Shown here one piece after another: positions 24,299-31,116 of a stretch of 35,333 bases of DNA (positions are counted from its first letter, which is position 1; each line of letters begins with the position of its first letter). The translations under genes and the position numbers were made by a program. The notes under the pieces were generated by a model that had not been told where the DNA came from, did no database searches, and was given only the letters and a program-made list of their open reading frames with translations. Origin of the DNA: JBDRHL01 sp043816955 (GTDB taxonomy: Bacteria; Planctomycetota; Phycisphaerae; Sedimentisphaerales; CAYZTY01); assembly GCA_043816955.1 (NCBI GenBank), contig JBDRHL010000092.1, positions 1 to 35,333 of the forward strand. The letters are read 5' to 3'.

Positions 24299-24685
24299 AT
24301 GACGGATGCACAGATTTTTCAGGTTTTTGGGATTCTTTATCTGGCCATTGGCGCCGGTGTCTTTATCAACCCGGACTTTTACAAAAAGCTGTTGACCGAT
24401 TACACCGAGAATCGGGCGCTAATTTACGTAAGCGGGATAGCTATACTGGCGATCGGATACCTTCTGGTAACGTTTCACAACACCTGGGTCAGAGATTGGC
24501 CTGTTATCATCACGATTTTAGGCTGGATGACCTTTGTGAAAGGGCTGTTTCTTCTCGTGTTGCCGAGTGCGTCGATAAAGATTTGCAATGCGCTCAAAGG
24601 AATGACAAAATTTCTCATGACCGAGGCAATCTTTATAATAATCCTCGGTATCCTGCTTGTATGGCTTGGCTTTTTTGTTGCGTAA
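24299..24685 (+). CDS. Small integral membrane protein, function unknown
   Basis: A 128-residue protein made almost entirely of four hydrophobic helices (about 6-24, 41-60, 68-88 and 104-126) with short charged turns, e.g. PDFYKKLLTDYTENRALIYV. The ATG has a clear AAGGAAGGA ribosome site. The pattern (short N-terminal segment, ALIYVSGIAILAIGYLLVTF, GWMTFVKGLFLLVLP) is common among small conserved membrane proteins, but I cannot name the family with confidence. It follows purH by 44 bases and may be read through from it. Confidence 0.72.
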   Translation: MTDAQIFQVFGILYLAIGAGVFINPDFYKKLLTDYTENRALIYVSGIAILAIGYLLVTFHNTWVRDWPVIITILGWMTFVKGLFLLVLPSASIKICNALKGMTKFLMTEAIFIIILGILLVWLGFFVA

Positions 24686-24715
24686 AAACAGGGTTTGAAT
24701 CCCTCTGTGTTCGGG

Positions 24716-24727
24716 CTGTAATTACAG
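24716..24727. promoter_or_regulatory. Perfect 12-bp palindrome CTGTAATTACAG
   Basis: A fully symmetric site in a short spacer after the membrane-protein gene. It may be an operator half-site pair, but no promoter elements or adjacent regulator support it. Confidence 0.2.
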
Positions 24728-24736
24728 TCGAGTTTT

Positions 24737-25091
24737 ATGCCTGCCGGCACATTGGTTCTCAATACTTCGCGCTTTGAAAAAGAAGTTGAGCTTCTCCAAT
24801 ATGAACGGCAACTTAACATGCAGACTGCTGCTGCGCGTGCCCAGTTTCAAACGAGAGTTCGAAAACAGATCGCCGATTCGTTTTGTAAGCGTCGATCATA
24901 ACGTGTTCGCCACACATGTAAGATGCGAAATGGACATCACCAAAGGCAAACCATTCCGCCGGATGACATTCGGCATGGATGTTTTCCTCGACATCAAGCC
25001 GACCGACCCTAACGCAACAGTTCAGACCGGATTCGAAGATGGCGTCGCATGGCAGACAAAACCTGGTGAAAAATATATTATAGGCTGGTAA
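24737..25091 (+). pseudogene. Doubtful or decayed coding region in two overlapping frames
   Basis: Two frames both look partly protein-like. One runs from ATG 24737 for 54 codons (MPAGTLVLNTSRFEKEVELL..., helical). The other starts at 24774 (105 residues) and its second half, VRCEMDITKGKPFRRMTFGM followed by DVFLDIKPTDPN, has good coding character up to the TAA at 25091. The halves could be one gene broken by a frameshift. Neither has a convincing ribosome site. No family is recognised. Confidence 0.3.
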
Positions 25092-25518
25092 TATATCAAC
25101 TTCTTTCGAAAGTCACGAGAAAATAAAGTAATAAACTGCCCCTATCGCATAGCTCCTGTCCTGCCTTTGCCTGGAAAACAAAGGCCAGGCTGCCGAAATC
25201 AATGTGCCCGACTCTGTTGCTGTCAAGTGAGCAGATAGTCGTGCTGAAAAGTTCTGTATTATCCTCAGCGATAACACTGATGACAACATTGGCGGCCGGG
25301 AGTATCTTGTTATTTGATTCCGATAGGATATTGACATAAAGAAGAAGGACTGGTATCATTATAGATTAAAATACAAAGGTAAATCACATCTTCGGCAAAG
25401 GGTTCGGAGCCCATTCGTAGTGTTTTACGAACACTCCTATTTGGTAAGTTTAACGGGATTTGCTTCCAATTTTACGTTTTGGTGGTTGAGGATCGCCTTA
25501 ACAAAGGAGGTGAGTGTT
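25092..25518. other. Non-coding or decayed region
   Basis: About 430 bases without a supported gene. A minus-strand reading of 87 codons (25096-25359) with the stretch VVISVIAEDNTELFSTTICS may be a gene remnant but has no ribosome site. A 6-bp stem (AGTGTT, loop TTACG, AACACT) lies at 25419-25435. Confidence 0.35.
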
Positions 25519-25796
25519 ATGAAACGCAAATAGGTGTATGAATTAGAAAGCATAGTTTTGCGTCGGCTTTTAAGAATAACTATGGCGTGGCTGTTGGGGA
25601 CGCGAGTGCGGATCTGAACTTGTGGGATGTGGTGCCGTTTCACGCATTTATTTGGACAGACCGCAACAGCAACGGACAGGCCGAGCAGAGTGAAATGGTC
25701 GATCTCGGCACCCTTGACGGACCGGACAGCACTGCGATGGCCATCAATAATCACGGCACGATCGTCGGCTGCTCGAGGACAGCGGCATCCAATTGA
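25519..25796 (+). pseudogene. Remnant of a HAF-repeat extracellular protein gene
   Basis: A near-ideal ribosome site (AAAGGAGGTGAG) is followed by ATG AAA CGC AAA and then a TAG, so translation would stop after four codons. In another frame from about 25545 to a TGA at 25796, the sequence reads NNYGVAVGDASADLN, HAFIWTDRNSNGQ, MVDLGTLDGPDSTAMAINNH and GTIVG. The D-L-G-T-L-x-G-P-x-S-x-A-x-x-I-N-N-x-G pattern is the HAF repeat of secreted proteins. The start with its intact ribosome site and the repeat body are out of frame and the middle is missing, so this is a deletion derivative. Confidence 0.6.
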
Positions 25797-25869
25797 TTAA
25801 TCTGTAATGAGGTTTAAATAATCAAACTTTTTTTGCGAAAGAATGTTAATGAAAAGGGAGGTGATACTT

Positions 25870-27126
25870 ATGAACAAGAATCTGATATTGTTTGGTTTGG
25901 TAAGTATGGTTTTGGTTTATTGCTCATCGGTGGTGGCAATGAAATTTGACGTTAACAGTGTCGCCGAGATTACGACAGATGTGAACCATCAGGTTGCTGG
26001 TTATGAGCAAAGTTTTGTTGTTTTTGACGATGTAGCCGTTTGGCTTGATTATCGAGATCCTGATTGGACACCCCGCATTTATGGTGTTAATCTCAGCAAC
26101 ATCGATCACGTCGAGTTCGCAATCGATTTAAATGCTCCGAGTTGTAATTATCTTGCAATGTCTGGTCATCATGTGGTTTATCCAGTTCAAGAGCAGTCTG
26201 GACCACAGTATCTAAGGGTGGCAGATATTGCTGACCAGAACGATCCTTTTATCTTCCACATTACTCCACAGATTCCTTATGTTAGCTTCTTTGACATTTC
26301 AGACTCAACAATTGCCTACAGCGGCAGCGATCCATGCAATAACTATCAGGATACCGTTTATGCAGTTGAAGTTACAGACCCCTGCAACATTCAGCAATAC
26401 ACAATTGCCGCCTTGCCTGCAAATTGCTCGGTTAGAGGTCTGGTAGTCGATGCCAACTATATTAACTGGGCGGCGGAGAATTACGATGGCAATGACTATG
26501 TACAGGTTGCAGACATAACAAACCCGAACGAACCGAATGTTTTAACTGCACAACTACCGACAAGTATCACTTTTGAAAATATTGATGCTTCAGGTCAATG
26601 GTTGGTAGCTCGCGGGCAGGACAACTGGCAGAACCGTGTTTTTGCTGTACATAATTACAAGGAGGTTAACAACTGGGACATCCAGATACTTTGGCGAGAA
26701 GGCGAGAACGGCGAATACTTTGTCAGCGGACCGAGAATTGATGGACCAACAGCAGTATGGGTGAGCAGTACGTGGATACCAAGTCTGAGTGAACAAAGCG
26801 GTCTATTGTCAGAGAACGAATACATGCTTAAGGCATCCTCTTTGATGGGAAATGGCGGGTTCAGTCTTTCTACATTGCTGCGAGATGCCAATGATATTAG
26901 TGCCGCTGATGTTTCAGGGGCACAGATTGTCTGGTCAAAAATGACTACTGTGATTGATTTGTTTAAGGGCACGATTCAGCCTGAATGCGGCGACTGGGGT
27001 TATAAACATGGCGATCTTGACAGGAACTGTAAGGTTGATTTCAAGGATTTTGCGATTTTCGCGGAAGACTGGCTTGAGTGCACAGTTCCGGAAGAAGAAG
27101 GCTGTGAGTTTGGTGGACTCAAATAA
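25870..27126 (+). CDS. Secreted beta-propeller-like protein with dockerin-like C-terminus
   Basis: A 418-residue exported protein. The ATG at 25870 is chosen because GGGAGGTGAT lies just upstream; a longer frame starts at 25843. A signal peptide (about 1-23) precedes repeating units with the look of TolB-type propeller blades: VAVWLDYRDPDWTPRIYGVN, TIAYSGSDPCNNYQDTVYAV, YINWAAENYDGNDYVQVADI and WLVARGQDNWQNRVFAVHN. The C-terminus (about 378-405) is GDLDRNCKVDFKDFAIFAED followed by WLEC, close to the tail of the beta-helix protein at 10495-12432, so both may use the same surface attachment or assembly partner. No enzymatic motif is seen. Confidence 0.8.
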   Translation: MNKNLILFGLVSMVLVYCSSVVAMKFDVNSVAEITTDVNHQVAGYEQSFVVFDDVAVWLDYRDPDWTPRIYGVNLSNIDHVEFAIDLNAPSCNYLAMSGHHVVYPVQEQSGPQYLRVADIADQNDPFIFHITPQIPYVSFFDISDSTIAYSGSDPCNNYQDTVYAVEVTDPCNIQQYTIAALPANCSVRGLVVDANYINWAAENYDGNDYVQVADITNPNEPNVLTAQLPTSITFENIDASGQWLVARGQDNWQNRVFAVHNYKEVNNWDIQILWREGENGEYFVSGPRIDGPTAVWVSSTWIPSLSEQSGLLSENEYMLKASSLMGNGGFSLSTLLRDANDISAADVSGAQIVWSKMTTVIDLFKGTIQPECGDWGYKHGDLDRNCKVDFKDFAIFAEDWLECTVPEEEGCEFGGLK

Positions 27127-27278
27127 AAGTCCCTGAACTTTGACTAACGGCTGCGGCAATAAAGTGAGCATTAATAGAGTACGTGTTACGAGGTCAAGGT
27201 GATGGCTCAAATGAAGTGCATAGCAACAAAAGGTTATTTTGTTGCGGAAGAACGCCCTTTATGAAGGAAAGTTTGAAA

Positions 27279-27776
27279 ATGAAAAAGACTATCATTTCGG
27301 TATCAATTCTTTTTCTCTTAGCATGTACTTGCTGGGCGGATTATTATAGTCGCATCTCTGGAGGTGGAACAGGCATGGATCTGTTTGATTACGGCGGCTG
27401 GGATACACTTTCAGTATTCTGGGAAGGCACTGGTACATACCAAGGTATGGACTATCATCAGACGCTATTAAATCGGGCGTGGGCCAATGTCCAGACAGGC
27501 CAGACCGGCACAGGTCTTTGGGGGACAACGGTGGTCGAAGAAACTGCACCGCAGAAACGTCCTGGGCCTATGGGGTCTTCTAATGCCTGGACTACTGATG
27601 CTTTTACAATTTCAGCAGGTGACTCAGGTTTGAATCCAGGTGATTCAGTGCAGGTACGCTTTTATGCGGGTTTGAGTGGACGAATTGTTCTTCATGGTAC
27701 CGCGAACCATAGCAGCTGTCTTGATTACGAAGCAAAGCTTTGGAAAGGTAGTACCTTATTGGCCAAGCTTGATTAG
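27279..27776 (+). CDS. Small secreted protein of unknown function
   Basis: A 165-residue product. The ATG at 27279 has AAGGAAAG 7 bases upstream and gives a clean signal peptide (MKKTIISVSILFLLACTCWA). The mature part is rich in Gly, Thr, Trp and Tyr (GGGTGMDLFDYGGWDTLSVF, TISAGDSGLNPGDSVQVRFY) and looks like a beta-sandwich. Cys17 gives no convincing lipobox. The reading ends at a TAG at 27774-27776, and the same frame stays open for about 44 more codons after it, so the protein could be truncated. A minus-strand reading overlaps its last 21 bases. Confidence 0.55.
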   Translation: MKKTIISVSILFLLACTCWADYYSRISGGGTGMDLFDYGGWDTLSVFWEGTGTYQGMDYHQTLLNRAWANVQTGQTGTGLWGTTVVEETAPQKRPGPMGSSNAWTTDAFTISAGDSGLNPGDSVQVRFYAGLSGRIVLHGTANHSSCLDYEAKLWKGSTLLAKLD

Positions 27777-27917
27777 GATACGTACTGGGATATATGGAAT
27801 ATCCTCCGATCCGATAATCCCATTCAGCCTATGCACCGCTTCTTCAAGCGGCTCTCTGCCGATCAAAACAGCACCGGTTATGCTTGCCGTCTCGTCAACA
27901 GCTATATCACCAAGCAT
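27756..27917 (-). pseudogene. 53-codon remnant, possibly the broken tail of the preceding minus-strand gene
   Basis: From an ATG at 27917 the minus strand reads MLGDIAVDETASITGAVLIG, REPLEEAVHRLNGIIGSEDI, then a basic-hydrophobic end to a TAA. The composition is protein-like. It overlaps the end of the neighbouring minus-strand gene in another frame, which suggests a frameshift or deletion joined two coding pieces. The end loosely recalls C-termini of LacI-type regulators, but that is a weak impression. Confidence 0.35.
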
Positions 27918-28261
27918 CGGATTAGCATGTCATAGACACCCCAGAATTCATGATTCACTTGTTTTGTGATGTTACTTGCTGTAAGAGTTATCAACAGTGC
28001 TTCTTCTGTCGGTTTCAGTTCAATCTTTGCTTTGGCTCCATCGACCGTCACCATCTGGCGGGAAACGCTCCCTTCAGGTCCATTTTCCCAGGGGTCAGAC
28101 TGCCCGACAACTCTATACCAGCCATTTTGAGCCCAGTTGAGGTGAAACAGGTACTCCCACATCTGAAGCTCAATAATCTGGTCAGGAAAATCAACGTGCT
28201 TCAGCAGCACCTTGCCGGGACCTTTTTCCGGAATAGGTTTTATGAGATATTTCGAGACCAT
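27902..28261 (-). CDS. Hypothetical protein, probably C-terminally damaged
   Basis: A 119-residue reading: MVSKYLIKPIPEKGPGKVLL, FPDQIIELQMWEYLFHLNWA, WYRVVGQSDPWENGPEGSVS, KIELKPTEEALLITLTASNI. Beta-rich, no signal peptide or membrane helix. It follows the SASA esterase by 17 bases in the same direction. The last residues (MLIRCLVI) are out of keeping with the rest, and a better-looking frame opens right there (see the 27756-27917 remnant), so the original protein was probably longer. I recognise no family; the context suggests carbohydrate metabolism. Confidence 0.45.
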   Translation of the reverse strand: MVSKYLIKPIPEKGPGKVLLKHVDFPDQIIELQMWEYLFHLNWAQNGWYRVVGQSDPWENGPEGSVSRQMVTVDGAKAKIELKPTEEALLITLTASNITKQVNHEFWGVYDMLIRCLVI

Positions 28262-28278
28262 TCTGATTGCTTCGATTC

Positions 28279-29694
28279 CTATCTTTTACTGATAACCCGC
28301 ACCTTGATCGGCCCGAATACAGGTATCGAGCGGTCTGCCTGGTCGGTTATATTACAATAAGGGCTGAAACCATACCCATAATACAGCCGGAGTTTGGCGC
28401 GATAGTTTGAGGGAATAGCGGTTTTAAGTATTGCCTTTGAGCCGACAAGATCAACCCTGTAAATAAAATCCTGTACTTGTCCGCCCGATGAGACAATAGT
28501 AAAGCCGCTTGGCCTGCCCTGTGAACAGAGCCTGCCTGCAACGTTTTTGAAACACACTTCCAGGTTAATGTAACCTACGTCCACCCGATGGCTGGGCACA
28601 GCCTTTATTGCCTCAAGCAATATAGGCGTCTTGGTTTTTCCGACGTTTTTGCTGACAAGCATCCACCCCGCCTCGGCAAGTCTCCTTCCGAGACGCTGCT
28701 GGCTGATTCCATCTATGTGAATACAGTCATCCAGCCCCAAATCAACCGCAGGAACAACCGCCAGCCGATCAATAACCTTCGGAAGCAGCCGCTGCTGATC
28801 CTGAACGGCGTTCCAACAGGCATCTGACCGCGAGGTTTCGACGATATGGTAGCCGGCAAGCTGAACCATAACAAACGGCAGAATCGGCTTGGCAAAATCG
28901 CGGCGCATCGAAGCAACAAGTTTTTTCATTCTTCGTGTATACTGTCGGCACTGTCCATCTATAGCATCCGATTCACCCTGATACCAGACAACACCAGCAA
29001 TATTTGAGCCATTCTTTTCGAAACGCCGTATCATCGCTCCATACAGACTCCTGCCTCTGTGTTTCTTCAAGGCAGGGTCCCAGTGCTGCATACTCGCACC
29101 ACCGTGAGCGCAGGATATCAAGCCCTGTGGAATGCCGCTGAGTCGATACATCTCCTGCCCGAACGAAACCCCGGGGCCGGTGCCAACACAGCTGGGCCTG
29201 ACACAAGGCTGGCCCCCATTTATATCCGTGTGCACCTGGTCGACCGCCTGGCCAAGATTATGTATTGGGTCCTTAGCTACAGCCCATCGATCATCCATAT
29301 AAAACGCCCGCACAAGCGGGATGGGTTTAGCGGCATTTTTCAACAGACCGATGCCTTCCATATTCGATTGGCCCGCAAGAATCCAGACATCACCTACAAG
29401 GACATCCTTAAACTCAGCCTGACCTTCAGCCGTGCCGTCAGATTTCAAAAGCCTAAGACTGATATCATAATGCCCGCCTGCAGGAATGCCCTTTAGCTTG
29501 ATAGAAAAACCTCCCTTTTTGACCGTCCCCAGCCTCTTGAAATCCAGTCCCGGCAGGACCCTGCCCCCTTTGCGAACGCGAATCTGAACTTTGCCGCCTG
29601 TGCTGCTTGTACCGACAATAGTAGTCTCGCAAAATCCCCGGCCGTTACGCTGTAGCACCTGGTGTGACATCAGCCCTTTTTTTATTTCGAACAT
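28279..29694 (-). CDS. Sialate O-acetylesterase-like (SASA family) carbohydrate esterase
   Basis: A 471-residue SGNH-type esterase expected to remove O-acetyl groups from sugars or glycans. All family blocks are visible: the nucleophile motif GDVWILAGQSNMEGIG (Ser about 108), VVWYQGESDAIDG near 235-247 (WYQGE block) and the catalytic Asp/His block DDCIHIDGISQQRLGRRL near 325. An N-terminal jelly-roll-like part (VLQRNGRGFCETTIVGTSST, GHYDISLRLLKSDG) precedes it, as in multidomain members. No secretion signal is evident in the first 20 residues (MFEIKKGLMSHQVLQRNG), so it may act in the cytoplasm or have a misplaced start. Such enzymes are abundant in polysaccharide-degrading planctomycetes. 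Confidence 0.88.
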   Translation of the reverse strand: MFEIKKGLMSHQVLQRNGRGFCETTIVGTSSTGGKVQIRVRKGGRVLPGLDFKRLGTVKKGGFSIKLKGIPAGGHYDISLRLLKSDGTAEGQAEFKDVLVGDVWILAGQSNMEGIGLLKNAAKPIPLVRAFYMDDRWAVAKDPIHNLGQAVDQVHTDINGGQPCVRPSCVGTGPGVSFGQEMYRLSGIPQGLISCAHGGASMQHWDPALKKHRGRSLYGAMIRRFEKNGSNIAGVVWYQGESDAIDGQCRQYTRRMKKLVASMRRDFAKPILPFVMVQLAGYHIVETSRSDACWNAVQDQQRLLPKVIDRLAVVPAVDLGLDDCIHIDGISQQRLGRRLAEAGWMLVSKNVGKTKTPILLEAIKAVPSHRVDVGYINLEVCFKNVAGRLCSQGRPSGFTIVSSGGQVQDFIYRVDLVGSKAILKTAIPSNYRAKLRLYYGYGFSPYCNITDQADRSIPVFGPIKVRVISKR

Positions 29695-29787
29695 TGAACT
29701 CTCTCCAGAAAAAACGTTAAATTCTGATTGTTACCGCTTGCCGTCCAATAAACAAGCTAAATAATCCAAAAACAATCTTCCTTTATT

Positions 29788-29808
29788 GATCAGCAAAAAG
29801 GGCTGATC
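29788..29808. repeat. 7-bp inverted repeat (hairpin) between divergent genes
   Basis: GATCAGC, loop AAAAAGG, GCTGATC: a perfect stem. No T-run follows on either strand, so it is not a standard terminator. It lies between the divergent esterase and PEP-CTERM genes and could be an operator or an RNA leader element. Confidence 0.3.
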
Positions 29809-29891
29809 TGTCTTACCAAGATGCCTGAGGCAAATTCTCGGGGCATATTATCGGCCTTGTTCGCCTTCAACGATGCGGACCACGAAAAGCC

Positions 29892-29920
29892 TTGACTTTT
29901 CGACCTAAATATGCTCTAAT
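29892..29920 (+). promoter_or_regulatory. Predicted sigma-70-like promoter of the PEP-CTERM gene
   Basis: TTGACT and TCTAAT are separated by 17 bases, with a leader of about 55 bases to the ATG at 29981. It is a good match to the consensus and nothing else competes in the region. Confidence 0.5.
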
Positions 29921-29980
29921 AATACACGTATAACATACCGCCAAAGGGGACGTTATCTAAAAGAATCGTAAGGGGGCTGA

Positions 29981-30631
29981 ATGATCCTGCCAAAGTACAA
30001 ACAGGACCAGTGGAAATGGATACCGGGCATCTTGCTTCTGCTTGTGGCGCAGATGCCCTTTGTCACCTGCGCAGCCATGCCGCCGCAGAAAGACTGCGTT
30101 TTACTTCTCCAGAGAACCCCGATAAACGGCGGAACGGTGACGCCTTCGGTTGATGAGGCCCATTACTACGAAACAAATACCACCGTAAAATTAGTCGCCA
30201 TAGCCAAAGCAGGCTTTCACTTTGTGTACTGGCTTGGCGACGTAAGCGAACCGACCGCAAACAATACCACAGTCACCCTCGACACGCCAAAATATATTAT
30301 CGCTGTTTTTTCCAAAGATAAATTCGGGTTTGTCAGCAAAATAGGCATCCCGCAGTCTGCCGGCGGCCCTGCAAATTTGCTTCCTTACACTCCGCTAAGC
30401 TCGCCGGGATCGGTTAGCCCGTCTTCATCGCCATCGTCACCATCGTCACCGAATCTGCCTGTACTTGTTATAGAGGAAGAACCGATTATTGTGCCGGAAC
30501 CAGCCGCCTCTGCAATACTGGTCCTCGGAGCAATATATCTGCTGCGAAAGAAAAATACCATGATGAGACAGAAGGCTGATTTACCCAAAACAATAAGTAA
30601 TCAAAATCGGTGCCACGAAGGTTCAGGCTAA
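29981..30631 (+). CDS. PEP-CTERM protein with InlB-like bacterial repeat
   Basis: A 216-residue exported protein. A signal peptide (about 1-31; GILLLLVAQMPFVTCA) is followed by a single divergent InlB B-repeat domain (about 40-112): TPINGGTVTPSVDEAHYYET, NTTVKLVAIAKAGFHFVYWL, GDVSEP...NNTTVTLDTPKYIIAVF. Then comes a Ser/Pro linker (PSSSPSSPSSPNLP). The PEP-CTERM sorting signal VPEPAASAILVLGAIYLLRK lies at about 173-192, but it sits about 25 residues before the end rather than at it. A strong AGGGGG ribosome site precedes the ATG. The family predicts processing by an exosortase, which is not in this window. Confidence 0.82.
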   Translation: MILPKYKQDQWKWIPGILLLLVAQMPFVTCAAMPPQKDCVLLLQRTPINGGTVTPSVDEAHYYETNTTVKLVAIAKAGFHFVYWLGDVSEPTANNTTVTLDTPKYIIAVFSKDKFGFVSKIGIPQSAGGPANLLPYTPLSSPGSVSPSSSPSSPSSPNLPVLVIEEEPIIVPEPAASAILVLGAIYLLRKKNTMMRQKADLPKTISNQNRCHEGSG

Positions 30632-30723
30632 CAAATGTGGTTCCCCCTGTCCCCCAACCTGACAGAACAGCTTATCCTGCATTAATTATGGGCTGCTTAA
30701 ACCAAAGCTGCTCATAGCTGCTT

Positions 30724-31044
30724 TCAGCTTCGGCGAAAAACCGCGACAATATTCTCCACATCCACAACGAAGAGCCGGTTATCCCCCTCGAAATCAACCG
30801 GGATCGCGTTCTTCGGATTGAATAGAACCTTATCATACTGTCGCAGGGGAATCTCTGGAGTATTTATTATCTCGGTCGAGACCGCTACGATTCGACCCGT
30901 TATCGTCGGAATTTCAATATTGTCCGGAAGTTTGATGCCCCCTTTCGTTTCTTTTTTGTCCTCATCCTTGCGAATAAGTGCACGTTTGCCTATCGGTTCG
31001 ACAGTCTCAAATGACTCTGCTGCATTATCGTTTTTCTCTTCCAC
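30724..31044 (-). CDS. groES: GroES-like co-chaperonin
   Basis: Predicted 10-kDa chaperonin lid. The core resembles GroES: FETVEPIGKRALIRKDEDKK, a mobile loop ETKGGIKLPDN, then TGRIVAVSTE, LRQYDKVLFNP and LFVVDVENIVAVFRR, the GroES-type beta-barrel finishing strands. At 106 residues (from GTG 31044, AAAGG 8 bases upstream) it is a little longer than the usual 95-100; a TTG at 31062 is the alternative start. No groEL is beside it. It is read in the same direction as gyrB, 72 bases after it. A specialised second co-chaperonin is possible. Confidence 0.78.
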   Translation of the reverse strand: MEEKNDNAAESFETVEPIGKRALIRKDEDKKETKGGIKLPDNIEIPTITGRIVAVSTEIINTPEIPLRQYDKVLFNPKNAIPVDFEGDNRLFVVDVENIVAVFRRS

Positions 31045-31116
31045 ACTCAATACCTTTAACAAGCTTCCAATTCCCCCATTTCTGCCGCCAGGATTTCCGA
31101 TCAGCCCCGGTTCCTT

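Noticed and set aside
24686..24715. GGGTTTGAATCCC resembles a tRNA T-arm
   Set aside because: The arm is flanked by unrelated sequence, no acceptor, D or anticodon arm can be built, and C56 of the T-loop is changed. Most likely coincidence.
25096..25359. 87-codon minus-strand frame in the decayed region
   Set aside because: Some stretches look protein-like, but there is no ribosome site, domain or conserved neighbour; kept only as a note in the region entry.
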